64,000 bases of DNA from positions 1 to 64,000 of the forward strand of contig NZ_BAAAUV010000016.1 of assembly GCF_039534125.1 (NCBI RefSeq). Reading direction: 5' to 3'. The stretch is from Actinocorallia longicatena (GTDB taxonomy: Bacteria > Actinomycetota > Actinomycetes > Streptosporangiales > Streptosporangiaceae). A program made the translations under genes and the position numbers. Shown in pieces: positions 8,591 through 16,774 of the stretch (positions are counted from its first letter, which is position 1; each line of letters opens with the position of its first letter). The notes under the pieces were generated by a model. That model worked only from the letters and a program-made list of their open reading frames with translations. It did not search any database and was not told the origin of the DNA.

Positions 8591-9399
8591 GAGGTCTTCC
8601 TTCCGTGGGGGACGGGCGGCCGGTTGCGGAGCAGGACGCGTTCGAGCACGCCCATCACCGCGGACGTGAGCAGCCCGAGAACGCCGACGATGGCCAGGCA
8701 GGCGAAGACGCCCGCGGAGTCGTAGAGCCGCTGCCGCTCGAGGATCAGATGGCCGACGCCGCCGGTTCCGGCGAGCATCTCGGCGAGCAGCACGACGATG
8801 AGGCAGATCGGGGTCGCGACCCGGACGCCCACCATCACCGCGGGCAGCACCCCGGGCGCGATGACCGACACGAGCCGGTGGCCGCGCGACAGGCCCAGCG
8901 CCCGTCCCGCGTCGATCCTCACCCGGGGGATGGTGCGGACGGCCTCCTGGGCGTTGAGGACGATCGGCCACATCGCGGTGGCCACGATGACGATCAGGCT
9001 CATGGTCGTGGTCGTCCCCAGCAGCAGGACGGCGACGGGCACGGCGGCCGGCGGCGGGAAGGTCCGCAGGAACTCCGTGAGCGGCCCGAACACCCGGCGG
9101 GCCAGGGGCGAGGCGCCCAGGACCGTCCCGGCCGCGGCGCCGAGGACGGCCGCGATCGCCAGCGCCGCGGCGAAGACCAGCAGGGTCCGTTCCAGCGAGG
9201 GCACCAGCAGGCCGCGCCGCTGGACGGCCTCGGCCGCCTCGAACCACGACGACGGCGGCGGGAAGTTCGCCGAGTCCGGGTCGCCGAGGAGCTGCCACAC
9301 CACGAGCACGAGGGCCAGCGGGGCCAGCCCGGTGAGCGGCGGGAACAGCGCCGCTCCCTGCCCCCGGCGGAAGAGCGTCATCGTCCCGGTCCCGGTCAT
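8587..9399 (-). CDS. ABC transporter permease (SsuC/TauC type), second copy
   Basis: A 270-residue integral membrane protein with about six hydrophobic helices (LTGLAPLALVLVVWQLL, LLVFAAALAIAAVLGAAAG, LVSVIAPGVLPAVMVGVRV, ACLAIVGVLGLLTSAVMG). The loop with DAGRALGLSRGHRLVSVIAPGVLP is the EAA motif that docks on the ATPase. It is encoded next to a second, different permease, so the channel is probably a heterodimer, unlike the usual single-permease SsuC system. GGAGG lies just upstream of ATG 9399, and both ends overlap neighbours by four bases, which implies translational coupling. Confidence 0.88.
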   Translation of the reverse strand: MTGTGTMTLFRRGQGAALFPPLTGLAPLALVLVVWQLLGDPDSANFPPPSSWFEAAEAVQRRGLLVPSLERTLLVFAAALAIAAVLGAAAGTVLGASPLARRVFGPLTEFLRTFPPPAAVPVAVLLLGTTTTMSLIVIVATAMWPIVLNAQEAVRTIPRVRIDAGRALGLSRGHRLVSVIAPGVLPAVMVGVRVATPICLIVVLLAEMLAGTGGVGHLILERQRLYDSAGVFACLAIVGVLGLLTSAVMGVLERVLLRNRPPVPHGRKTS

Positions 9400-10160
9400 G
9401 AGGCCTCCCTCGCGAGCACGGCGGGCAGCGCCCGCCGGGAGACGGCGAGCAGGACCGCGTTGAGCACGGTGCCGAGGACCGCGACGCTCAGCACGTAGAC
9501 CCACATGTCCTCGGGCTGGAGCGCCATCTGCGTCTCGGAGATGGCGGCGCCGAGACCGGCGGGGTTGCCGACCATCTCGGCGAGCACGACGACGATCAGG
9601 CTGATCCCGAGCGCGAGCCGCGCTCCGGAGAGGATCAGCGGCGCCGCCGCGGGGAGCATGAGCGACACCACGACCCGCGAGCGCGGCAGCCGCATCTGCC
9701 GGGCCACGTCGATCAGCCGCTGCGGGGTGTCCTGCAGCCCGGCGACGACGCTGATCAGCAGCGGCCAGCTCGCCGCGTAGACCGCCACGACGATCTCGGC
9801 GGCGGTGGTCGGCCCCAGCACCAGCAGCGCGACGGGCACCAGCGCGACCGCGGGCAGGGTCCTCAGCACCTCGACCGAGGCCATCGACCACCGCCACGCC
9901 GTGTGCGAGAGGCCCAGCAGGGTCCCGGCGGCGAGCGCGACGGCCAGGGCGAGCACCCAGGCCAGCAGCGTGACGCCCGTGGTGTGCAGCAGCCGCTCCG
10001 CCAGTTCGCCGCCGGCGGCGAGCCCGGCCGCGGCCGAGCCGATGGAGCTGGGCGCGGGGAGGTAGTCGAAGTCCAGGACGCCCCCGCGGATCAGCCCCTC
10101 CCAGGCGGCCAGGATCAGCAGCGGGGTGAGGAGCCCGGGCAGGCCGGCCCTGAGCCTCAT
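9396..10160 (-). CDS. ABC transporter permease (SsuC/TauC type), first copy
   Basis: A 254-residue membrane protein of the nitrate/sulfonate/taurine permease family. Hydrophobic helices include LPGLLTPLLILAAWEGLI, GVTLLAWVLALAVALAAG and IVVAVYAASWPLLISVVAG. The EAA loop reads DVARQMRLPRSRVVVSLMLPAAAP. It diverges from the downstream permease, so the two are not a recent duplication. ATG 10160 overlaps the ATPase stop as ATGA. It forms the membrane channel with its partner; the substrate is probably an aromatic or sulfonate-like anion, judged from the catabolic neighbours. Confidence 0.88.
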   Translation of the reverse strand: MRLRAGLPGLLTPLLILAAWEGLIRGGVLDFDYLPAPSSIGSAAAGLAAGGELAERLLHTTGVTLLAWVLALAVALAAGTLLGLSHTAWRWSMASVEVLRTLPAVALVPVALLVLGPTTAAEIVVAVYAASWPLLISVVAGLQDTPQRLIDVARQMRLPRSRVVVSLMLPAAAPLILSGARLALGISLIVVVLAEMVGNPAGLGAAISETQMALQPEDMWVYVLSVAVLGTVLNAVLLAVSRRALPAVLAREAS

Positions 10161-10987
10161 GGCCGGTCTCCCCAGAGCTCGTCGGCGAGGGCCCGGCGGG
10201 CGGCGTTGAACAGCGGCGACTCGCGGGTGTCGAGCCGGTCGCGCTCGCGGGGGAGGCCCGACACCACCTCCCGCACGACGTTCGCCGGTGATCCGCCGAG
10301 GACGAGCACCCGGTCGGCGACGTAGACGGCCTCGTCGACGTCGTGGGTGATGAACACGACGGTGAAGCCCGTCTCGCGCTGGAGCTTCAGCAGATCGTCC
10401 TGGAGGGTGGCGCGGGTCATCGCGTCCAGCGCCCCGAACGGCTCGTCCAGCAGCAGCACGTCGGGCTCCATCACGAGGGCGCGGGCGATCTGCACCCGCT
10501 GCTGCATGCCGCCCGAGAGCTGCCACGGCAGGTCGTCGGCGTTGGCCTCCAGATGGGTCATGGCCAGCGCGCGGGAGACCCGTTCGGCGATCTCCGCCCG
10601 GCCGAGCCTGCGCTCGATGCCGAGCGAGACGTTCCGCCGGACGGTCCGCCACGGCAGCAGCGCCTGGCCGTAGTCCTGGAAGACGGTGATCACCCGTTCG
10701 ACGGGACGGTCGAAGGGCGTTCCGTCCAGCAGGACCCGGCCGGAGCCGGGCCGCAGGACGCCGCCGAGGACGTTCAGCAGGGTGGACTTGCCGGTTCCCG
10801 ACCGGCCGACCACGCCGACGATCTCACCGCGGCCGATCTCGGCGGAGACCCCGGCCAGGACGGTGCGCTCGCGGCCCTTCACGGTGAAGGCGACCGACAC
10901 GTCCTCGATCCGGAGGCGGGGGGCGGGGTCCGCGGCGGCGTCGTCCGGCAGGGACAGGCCGGGGGCCCTCGATGATCGTGCGCCCAT
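10157..10987 (-). CDS. ABC transporter ATP-binding protein (SsuB/TauB type)
   Basis: A 276-residue ATPase with all core motifs: Walker A GRSGTGKS, Q-loop VFQDYGQALLPW, signature LSGGMQQR, Walker B VLLLDEP, D-loop GALDAMTR and switch histidine FITHDVDEAVYVADR. This composition is typical of nitrate/sulfonate/taurine importers. An N-terminal extension of about 25 residues precedes the first strand. The start is one base after the binding-protein stop. The C-terminal tail (RESPLFNAARRALADELWG) is of unknown function. Confidence 0.92.
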   Translation of the reverse strand: MGARSSRAPGLSLPDDAAADPAPRLRIEDVSVAFTVKGRERTVLAGVSAEIGRGEIVGVVGRSGTGKSTLLNVLGGVLRPGSGRVLLDGTPFDRPVERVITVFQDYGQALLPWRTVRRNVSLGIERRLGRAEIAERVSRALAMTHLEANADDLPWQLSGGMQQRVQIARALVMEPDVLLLDEPFGALDAMTRATLQDDLLKLQRETGFTVVFITHDVDEAVYVADRVLVLGGSPANVVREVVSGLPRERDRLDTRESPLFNAARRALADELWGDRP

Positions 10988-10988
10988 C

Positions 10989-11984
10989 TCAGCCGTTCTT
11001 CCCGGCCGTGCCGACGAGATCGGAGGGCTTCGGCAGGGTGCCGTTGACCTGGCCGGAGGCCGACACCGCGTCGATCCACGGGGTCAGGGCCTCGGGGGAG
11101 ATGGAGCTGTCCCAGTCCGGCAGCGGGGCCACGGCCATCACCTGCGGCGGCAACTTCAGCGCGGTGGTCAGGAACGTTCGGGCCTCCTGGTCGTGGGCGG
11201 CGACCCAGGTGTCGGCGGCGTCGAGCGCGGCGACGAAGGAGGCGACCTTCTTCGGGTTCTTCTCCGCCCAGGAGCGTCCGGCGATCCACATCCCGGCGAC
11301 GGCCGGCGAGGCGACCGACAGGAACGGGTCGCCGAGCGCGGTGTGGCCGGCGCCCTTGAGCGCGCCGATGAACGGCTGGATGGTCGCGACGGCGTCGACC
11401 CGGCCGGCGTTGAGCTGGTCGAGCATGGTGGGGAAGGGGACCTCGACGAGCGTCACGTCCTTGGCGTCGACGCCGGCCTTCTTCAGCGAGGTCAGCACCG
11501 AGAGGTAGAGCGTGCCCGACAGGGACGGGGTCGCGATGCGCTTGCCCTTCAGCCCGGCGAGCGAGGCGATCCTGCCCGCCTTGGCGGCGAAGATCTGGGC
11601 CTGGGAGTGCTCGGTGCTGTCGAGGTAGGCCCCGGCGATCACCGTGATGTCGTGGCCCTGGGCGGAGGCCGCGATGACGTCGGCTGGGGTGCCCCAGGCG
11701 ATGTCGTACTGGCGGCCGAGGCCCGGGGCGAAGGTCGTGATGCTCGTGCTCGGCAGCGCCGAGATCTTCACCTTGAGGCCCTGGGCGGTGAAGCCGCCGT
11801 TCTTCTCGGCGATCAGCGGCAGGCTCGGCGGGGCGGCGGGGATGAGCGCGATCCGCACGGGGCCGTCGTCCTTCGTGCCGCCGTCGCCGGAGCAGCCGGC
11901 CGTCGCGGTCAGGGCGAGCGCGGCGGCGGCGGCGAGCGCGGTCAGCCGGGTCGATCGGTGCGGTCGGAAGGTGGTGGGGATCAT
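10989..11984 (-). CDS. ABC transporter substrate-binding lipoprotein (SsuA/NMT1-like)
   Basis: A 331-residue lipoprotein. The signal peptide ends in the lipobox TAGC. The mature protein has the SsuA/ThiY-like pattern: PVRIALIPAAPPSLPLIAEKNGGF, RQYDIAWGTPADVIAA, GLKGKRIATPSLSGTLYLSV and AGRVDAVATIQPFIGA. ATG 11984 has GGAGAG upstream. It should capture the substrate outside the membrane and pass it to the two permeases encoded downstream. Being expressed with a monooxygenase, a ring-cleavage dioxygenase and an amidohydrolase, its ligand is more likely an aromatic acid than a sulfonate, but this is inference. Confidence 0.88.
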   Translation of the reverse strand: MIPTTFRPHRSTRLTALAAAAALALTATAGCSGDGGTKDDGPVRIALIPAAPPSLPLIAEKNGGFTAQGLKVKISALPSTSITTFAPGLGRQYDIAWGTPADVIAASAQGHDITVIAGAYLDSTEHSQAQIFAAKAGRIASLAGLKGKRIATPSLSGTLYLSVLTSLKKAGVDAKDVTLVEVPFPTMLDQLNAGRVDAVATIQPFIGALKGAGHTALGDPFLSVASPAVAGMWIAGRSWAEKNPKKVASFVAALDAADTWVAAHDQEARTFLTTALKLPPQVMAVAPLPDWDSSISPEALTPWIDAVSASGQVNGTLPKPSDLVGTAGKNG

Positions 11985-12046
11985 GATCCGGCTCTCCAGG
12001 GGTGAGGGGGTGGTGGAGGGATGCCAGGGGACGGGGCGAGCCGCCG

Positions 12047-12937
12047 TCACCCTTCGGTGAGGATCGGTGCGCGCATCGCCTCGGGGACGAGCGGCTGCTC
12101 GGTGAGCGCGGGAGACGCCCAGACGGCGACGGGCAGCTCGCCGGTGCCGGGGACGGGGTCCCAGAAGTACGGGCCGTCGGCGAGGTCGTCCATGTCCGAG
12201 TGGTAGTACTCGGCGAACGCCCCGGCGGGGTCCTTGAGGTACCAGAAGTAGTTGGCCGAGGCGCCGTGCCGGCCGAGGCCCCAGGCGTGCCGCTCGGGGT
12301 GGTTCTCGATCATGCGGGATCCGCCGTAGCCGACCTCGTCGACGGAGCGGACCTTCCACGCCGTGTGGTGCAGCAGGGTCAGCGGCGCGGGCAGCAGGAC
12401 GATGTTGTGGTGGTCGGTCTCGAACCGCATGAACGGGCCGCCGATGACGTAGTCGCTCAGCCGCATCCCGATGCCGTCGAGGAAGAAGACCTTGGCGCGC
12501 TCGACGTCGGTGCATCCGACGACGACATGGCCGAGCCGCAGCGGCACCACGGGGTCGCGCCGCATGAGGTCGGTGCGGTCGCCGGTGTCCGGGACGCGCG
12601 GGGGGTCCTTGGGCAGCCGGGCGGCCACCGACAGCCGGACCGAGACCCCGCTCACCGGCTCCACGGCCGCGATCGCGACGGCGGTGCGGGTCACCGCGAC
12701 GCCGAGGCCCTCGAGCCGGGCCGCGATCTCCTCGAGGTCGAAGGCCGAGTCGACCCCGATGTGGATCTCGACGACCTCGGCGGCGGGCCCGGCCAGGAGG
12801 TGGAGCTGCTCGCCGCCGATCTCGGTGGCGAAGGTGCCGGGCGCGGTCTCCTCGAGGCCGAACTGCCGGTAGAAGGCGCGCGCCGGTTCGAGGTCGGGGA
12901 CGCGGCGGGTCAGGGAGATGACGTGATGGGCACCCAC
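12047..12937 (-). CDS. Two-domain VOC extradiol dioxygenase-like protein
   Basis: A 296-residue protein with two vicinal-oxygen-chelate modules, the layout of type I extradiol dioxygenases. The C-terminal module has a plausible Fe(II) triad: LGHVVVGCTDV, LLHHTAWKV and the glutamate of DPAGAFAEYYH. The N-terminal module (GAHHVISLTRRVPDLEPARAFY) is structural, as usual. It probably cleaves a catechol-type ring beside the hydroxyls, following hydroxylation by the monooxygenase made from the same operon. GTG 12937 was chosen because GGAGG lies about seven bases upstream. It is the first gene of the operon, divergent from the IclR regulator. Confidence 0.78.
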   Translation of the reverse strand: MGAHHVISLTRRVPDLEPARAFYRQFGLEETAPGTFATEIGGEQLHLLAGPAAEVVEIHIGVDSAFDLEEIAARLEGLGVAVTRTAVAIAAVEPVSGVSVRLSVAARLPKDPPRVPDTGDRTDLMRRDPVVPLRLGHVVVGCTDVERAKVFFLDGIGMRLSDYVIGGPFMRFETDHHNIVLLPAPLTLLHHTAWKVRSVDEVGYGGSRMIENHPERHAWGLGRHGASANYFWYLKDPAGAFAEYYHSDMDDLADGPYFWDPVPGTGELPVAVWASPALTEQPLVPEAMRAPILTEG

Positions 12938-12980
12938 GGGAGGCCTCCTCTCAGTCGATGTGCCCACACCGTACAATCCA

Positions 12981-13006
12981 TCATTAGTGAATGCAATGCA
13001 TAATGA
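12981..13006. promoter_or_regulatory. Candidate IclR operator between divergent operons
   Basis: An AT-rich dyad in the 88-base gap between the dioxygenase operon and the IclR gene: TCATTA at 12981-12986 and TAATGA at 13001-13006, 14 bases apart. A near-palindromic TGCAATGCA lies between the arms. It overlaps the -35 zone of the IclR promoter, where a repressor could control both directions. Confidence 0.55.
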
Positions 13007-13013
13007 TGAACGG

Positions 13014-13028
13014 TATATTGGGCGCATG
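13014..13028 (+). promoter_or_regulatory. -10 element of a likely leaderless IclR transcript
   Basis: TATATT at 13014-13019 is followed by six bases and then ATG 13026. This spacing puts the transcription start at or next to the A of the start codon. No Shine-Dalgarno sequence precedes this ATG. Confidence 0.5.
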
Positions 13029-13811
13029 GTCAGCGATGAACGTCAGGGGATCCAGTCCGTCGAGGTCGCGATGGAGGTCCTCAAGGCACTGGAAGAGGCA
13101 CGCAGGCCGGTGTCGCTCTCGGCCCTCGCCAAGCTCGCGGGCATGCAGCCGAGCAAGGTGCACCGGTATCTCGTGAGCCTCGTGCGCTCGGGTCTGGCGG
13201 CGCAGGAGAAGGCGTCCGGGCTCTACACGCTCGGCACGGCGCTGCGGCGGCTGGGCATCGAGGCGCTGCGGCGCGTCGACGAGGCGGGCATCGCCTCGGA
13301 GCATGCCGTCGAGCTGCGGGATCGCACCCAGCACACGGTGTCGCTGTCGACCTGGAGCGACGCGGGGCCCACGCTGATCCGGTGGGACTACGGCGCCTAT
13401 CCGCTCCCGATCGCGGTGCGCGTCGGCTCGGTGCTGCCGCTGGTCGACTCCTCGGTCGGCCGGGTGTGCGTCGCCTATCTCCCGCAGGCGATCACCAAGC
13501 CGGTGCTGCGCGCGCAGGAGCGGCGCGGCGAGGCGCGCGCCTATGGCGACGACGAGCTCGCGGAGATCGTCGAGGACGTCCGGCGTACCCGGATCTCGGT
13601 GACCACGGGCGCTATCATCCCGGGTCTCGCGGTGATCGCCGCCCCGGTGTTCGGGCCGGGCAACGGGCTGGCGCTCGTCCTCGGCCTGGCGCTGCCGAGC
13701 CGGGAGCTCACGGCCCCCGTCACCCGGCGGCTGAGCGAGGAGCTGCTCGCGGCGAGCAGGCTCATCACCCGTGACCTCGGCGGACGGGAGCAGGACCTGG
13801 ATCCGGCCTGA
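13026..13811 (+). CDS. IclR-family transcriptional regulator
   Basis: A 261-residue regulator. Residues 8-70 form the IclR winged helix (IQSVEVAMEVLKALEE, VSLSALAKLAGMQPSKVHRYLVSLVRSGL), followed by the ligand-sensing domain (SLSTWSDAGPTLIRW, IAVRVGSVLPLVDSSVGRV, and a late region ending GLALVLGLALPSREL). IclR proteins commonly control aromatic catabolism from divergent promoters, and here it faces the eight-gene uptake and degradation operon. ATG 13026 was chosen as start because a TATATT -10 box lies six bases upstream, giving a leaderless message; in-frame starts further upstream run into the operator. Confidence 0.88.
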   Translation: MVSDERQGIQSVEVAMEVLKALEEARRPVSLSALAKLAGMQPSKVHRYLVSLVRSGLAAQEKASGLYTLGTALRRLGIEALRRVDEAGIASEHAVELRDRTQHTVSLSTWSDAGPTLIRWDYGAYPLPIAVRVGSVLPLVDSSVGRVCVAYLPQAITKPVLRAQERRGEARAYGDDELAEIVEDVRRTRISVTTGAIIPGLAVIAAPVFGPGNGLALVLGLALPSRELTAPVTRRLSEELLAASRLITRDLGGREQDLDPA

Positions 13812-13825
13812 CCCGTCCGCCGAGG
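13775..13825. terminator. Inverted repeat between convergent IclR and aldehyde dehydrogenase genes
   Basis: Perfect 14-bp arms (13775-13788 and 13812-13825) around 23 bases. The left arm lies inside the last codons of the IclR gene and the right arm just past its stop, so it could terminate both convergent transcripts. There is no T-run. Confidence 0.55.
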
Positions 13826-13832
13826 GCCGGCG

Positions 13833-15281
13833 TCAGGCGTAGGCCTGGCTGATCTGCTTGTACTCGAGGAAGTCGTCGAGGCCGGCGAGACCGCCCAGGC
13901 GGCCGATCCCGCTGGCCTTGAACCCGCCCTCCTCGAACTCGACGGCCAGATTGGCCCAGCTGTTGATCGAGATCAGGCCGGCGTCCAGGGCGCGGGCCAC
14001 GCGCAGGGGGCGGTCGCTGTCGCGGCTCCACACGCAGGCGCTGAGCCCGTAGTCGGTGGCGTTGGCGAGCTCGATCGCCTCCTCCTCGGTGTCGAACCGC
14101 TGGACGGTCTGCACGGGGCCGAACGTCTCCGCCTGGACGATCGGCAGGTCGGTGCCCGTCACCTCCAGCAGGGTCGGGTGGTAGAACGCCCCGCCCGCCA
14201 GCTCCGGCAGCGTCGAGGGGCCGCCCCGCACGATCGGCCGGGCGCCCGCGGCGATGGCCTCCTCGACGGCGGCGTTCACCCGGGCCACGGCCGCGAGGTC
14301 GATCATCGGCCCGATCTCGCTCGTCTCCTGGGCCGCAGGTCCCGGCCGGACGGCCGCCAGCCGGGCGGCGACCGCCTCGATGAGCTCGTCGGCGATCGAG
14401 GAGTGCACCAGCACCCGGCTGCCGGTCATGCAGAACTGCCCGGCGAACACGGTCGTGGAGGCCACGATCGTCGGGACCACGGCCGCGAGGTCGGCGTCGT
14501 CGAAGACCAGGTGGGGGGTCTTGCCGCCGAGCTCCAGGCTGACGCGCTTGAGGCCGTCGGCGGCGGCGCGGGCGATCAGCCGTCCCGTGTGGGTGCTGCC
14601 GGTGAAGCTGATGACCGGGACGAGCGGCGACTCGACCAGCCGGCGCGCCCCGGCGTCACCGGACTCGGTGAAGACGTTCACCGCGCCGCGCGGGATGTCC
14701 TCGACGCTCGCGATGATGTCGGCGACGATGGAGCCGGTCTGCGCGGCCTGGGCGGGCATCTTGACCGCCACCGTGCAGCCCGCCGCCAGTGCGGGGGCGA
14801 TCGCCCGGATGCTGAGGTAGGCGGGGGAGTTCCAGGGCACGATGATCCCCGCGACCCCGACCGGCTGGCGCAGCGACAGCGACTGCACGCCCGGCTTGGT
14901 GTCGGCGACCCGGCCCTGGTTCAGCAGGGCGAGCCCCGAGGCGAACCGCAGGGCGCGGACGATGAAGTGGACCTCGTAGCCCGCCTCGTGGGCGAGCTTG
15001 CCGTTCTCCCGGCCGAGGCTCTCGATCAGCTCGCCGAGGCGGGCCTCGAACGCGTCGGCCAGATGGCTGAGGGCCGCCGCGCGCCCCATGGCGTCGTGCC
15101 GCCAGGTGCTCTCGGCGAAGCAGCGCGTCGCGGCGCCGATCGCGGCGTCCGCGGTGGCGGCGTCGCCGTCGCAGTAGGTGCCGATCGCCTCGCCGGTCGC
15201 CGGGTTCACGCTGGTGCGCTCCGGCAGGGAGGCGACGCGCTCGCCGTCGATCAGGTGCAGGATTCGTGGCTTGTCGGTCAT
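13833..15281 (-). CDS. NAD(P)-dependent aldehyde dehydrogenase
   Basis: A 482-residue member of the aldehyde dehydrogenase superfamily. Visible motifs are VGVAGIIVPWNSP, ISFTGSTHTGR, the general base in LELGGK, and the catalytic cysteine (about Cys284) in GQFCMTGSR. EFEEGGFKASGIGR is the usual C-terminal signature of betaine- or semialdehyde-type enzymes. ATG 15281 has GGAGGAG eight bases upstream. It lies 28 bases after the Tat amidohydrolase gene and is probably in its operon, behind an operator of the GntR set. It likely oxidises a semialdehyde or aldehyde intermediate of the surrounding pathway. Substrate unknown. Confidence 0.9.
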   Translation of the reverse strand: MTDKPRILHLIDGERVASLPERTSVNPATGEAIGTYCDGDAATADAAIGAATRCFAESTWRHDAMGRAAALSHLADAFEARLGELIESLGRENGKLAHEAGYEVHFIVRALRFASGLALLNQGRVADTKPGVQSLSLRQPVGVAGIIVPWNSPAYLSIRAIAPALAAGCTVAVKMPAQAAQTGSIVADIIASVEDIPRGAVNVFTESGDAGARRLVESPLVPVISFTGSTHTGRLIARAAADGLKRVSLELGGKTPHLVFDDADLAAVVPTIVASTTVFAGQFCMTGSRVLVHSSIADELIEAVAARLAAVRPGPAAQETSEIGPMIDLAAVARVNAAVEEAIAAGARPIVRGGPSTLPELAGGAFYHPTLLEVTGTDLPIVQAETFGPVQTVQRFDTEEEAIELANATDYGLSACVWSRDSDRPLRVARALDAGLISINSWANLAVEFEEGGFKASGIGRLGGLAGLDDFLEYKQISQAYA

Positions 15282-15309
15282 GGTGGTGTCTCCTCCGTTG
15301 GAGAGGTGG

Positions 15310-16515
15310 TCAGGAGGCAGGGGGGTATTCGGCTCCGCCGACCCACACGCGCTGGATCGCGCGGGTGGCGCGGATGTCGGCGAGCGGGTCGCCGTCCACG
15401 AGGACGAGGTCGGCCCGGTAGCCGGGACGGATCGCGCCGCGGTCGCGCAGCCCGAACGACCGGGCGGGCAGGCAGGTCGCCGACCGCAGGGCCTCGGCGG
15501 TGCTGAGCCCGGCCCCGACGAGGAGCTCCAGTTCGTGGTGCAGGCTGGAGCCGAACGCGGGCTGCACGGGGATGCCCGGCGTGTGGTTGGAGTCGGTCCC
15601 GGCCAGGATGCGGACACCGGCCTGCCGCAGCGTGGCGACGCCGTCCCTGGCGTTGGCGTAGCTGTAGCCCGGGATCCCGAGCCCGGCGAAACCCTCCATC
15701 ATGGTCAGCGTCGGCACCGCGATCGTGCCGCTGCCGGCGTAGCGCCCCGCGATGGCGGCGGTGACGGCCGCGTCGAGCGGCACGTGGTGGATCATGTCGA
15801 CGTTCGCGGTCAGCGCCGTTCCGATGGTGGCGTTCGTGACGGCGTGGGCCATGACGAGCCGGCCGAAGGCGTGCGCCTTCCGGGTGATCGCGGTGAGGGT
15901 GGCCTGGTCGAGCCCGGGGGAGTCCACGATCAGCTTGATGTAGTCCGAGCCCTCGGCGATCCGGTCGGTCACGAACTGGTGGGCCTGCTCGGGACCGGTC
16001 ACGACGCCCGAGGGCGGGAACGTGGGGATCCTGCTCTGCGGGCTGCCGGGCGCGACGGCCGGGGTGCCCGCGCTGCGGATGTCGGTCAGCCCGGGCAGGC
16101 CGCGCAGCCCCTGGAAGACCGAGGGCGGGAAGCAGGCCATGTCGAGGCCGGTCGTGACGCCGAAGGACGCGAGCTGCTCCAGGGTGCCCTCGTTCTGGAC
16201 GTGGATGTGGGAGTCGATCAGACCGGGCAGCAGGGCCGCGCCGCCGCAGTCGACCGTCCGGGCGCCGAAGGCGCTGATCCCGATGAGGCCGTTGTCGATG
16301 ACCACGGTGCGCGGCGCGCTCAGCACCCGGCCGTCGAACACCCGGACGTTCGTCAGGGCCACCTTCTCGCCGGAGCCCGCGGCCGCCGCGGAACGGGGGG
16401 CGGCGTGGGCGGCGCCGGACGCCGCGACGGCCTGGACTCCGGCTGCCGCGGCTCCTATCACCGCGGCGTTCTTGAAGAACTCACGTCGGGTCGATTCGTT
16501 GATGCACATCGCCAT
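15310..16515 (-). CDS. Tat-exported metal-dependent amidohydrolase
   Basis: A 401-residue imidazolonepropionase/prolidase-like amidohydrolase. The N-terminus carries a twin-arginine export signal (STRREFF, then KNAAVIGAAAAG and an alanine-rich stretch ending AHAAP), so it folds in the cytoplasm and is exported, probably with metal bound. DSHIHV is the metal-binding HxH, LVMAHAVTN and DMIHHVPL give later histidines, and ILAGTDSNHTP contains the terminal aspartate. ATG 16515 follows GAAAGG. It may split an amide, ester or lactone outside the cell to release a substrate for the pathway encoded here. The activity cannot be read from sequence. Confidence 0.82.
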   Translation of the reverse strand: MAMCINESTRREFFKNAAVIGAAAAGVQAVAASGAAHAAPRSAAAAGSGEKVALTNVRVFDGRVLSAPRTVVIDNGLIGISAFGARTVDCGGAALLPGLIDSHIHVQNEGTLEQLASFGVTTGLDMACFPPSVFQGLRGLPGLTDIRSAGTPAVAPGSPQSRIPTFPPSGVVTGPEQAHQFVTDRIAEGSDYIKLIVDSPGLDQATLTAITRKAHAFGRLVMAHAVTNATIGTALTANVDMIHHVPLDAAVTAAIAGRYAGSGTIAVPTLTMMEGFAGLGIPGYSYANARDGVATLRQAGVRILAGTDSNHTPGIPVQPAFGSSLHHELELLVGAGLSTAEALRSATCLPARSFGLRDRGAIRPGYRADLVLVDGDPLADIRATRAIQRVWVGGAEYPPAS

Positions 16516-16711
16516 TGCGCCTTTCTCGGGGGGTGGTGGGGCAGGTGACGATCGCCGTTCCGGTGGGGACTCCGGAACGGAGGGGAAAAGGGTTTCGCGG
16601 GGAAGGGCGGCCGCCGTGGCGGCCGTTCCGTGGCCTCTCGTGCGGGGCCGGGAAATGGGTCGTGTCACGCCCCGTCGAGCGGGGCCGGGTGTCCAAGACG
16701 ACGCGATCGAC

Positions 16712-16733
16712 GTTATCAGCTATATTTGATAAC
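16712..16733. promoter_or_regulatory. Operator site A, candidate GntR/FCD binding site
   Basis: The best copy of a repeated operator: GTTATCA, eight bases (GCTATATT), TGATAAC, a perfect 7-bp dyad. It stands out in GC-rich sequence about 200 bases upstream of the Tat amidohydrolase start. Related copies lie at 18403, 22361, 25166 and 25198. The remaining 259-base gap holds no convincing gene. Confidence 0.7.
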
Positions 16734-16774
16734 AGCAATGGTCGATCCGTCCGTCCTTCCGGTGGGCGGCGGTC

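Noticed and set aside
16516..16668. N-terminal extension of the Tat amidohydrolase to 16668
   Set aside because: It would bury the twin-arginine signal inside the protein and lacks a ribosome site; ATG 16515 puts the signal at the start.
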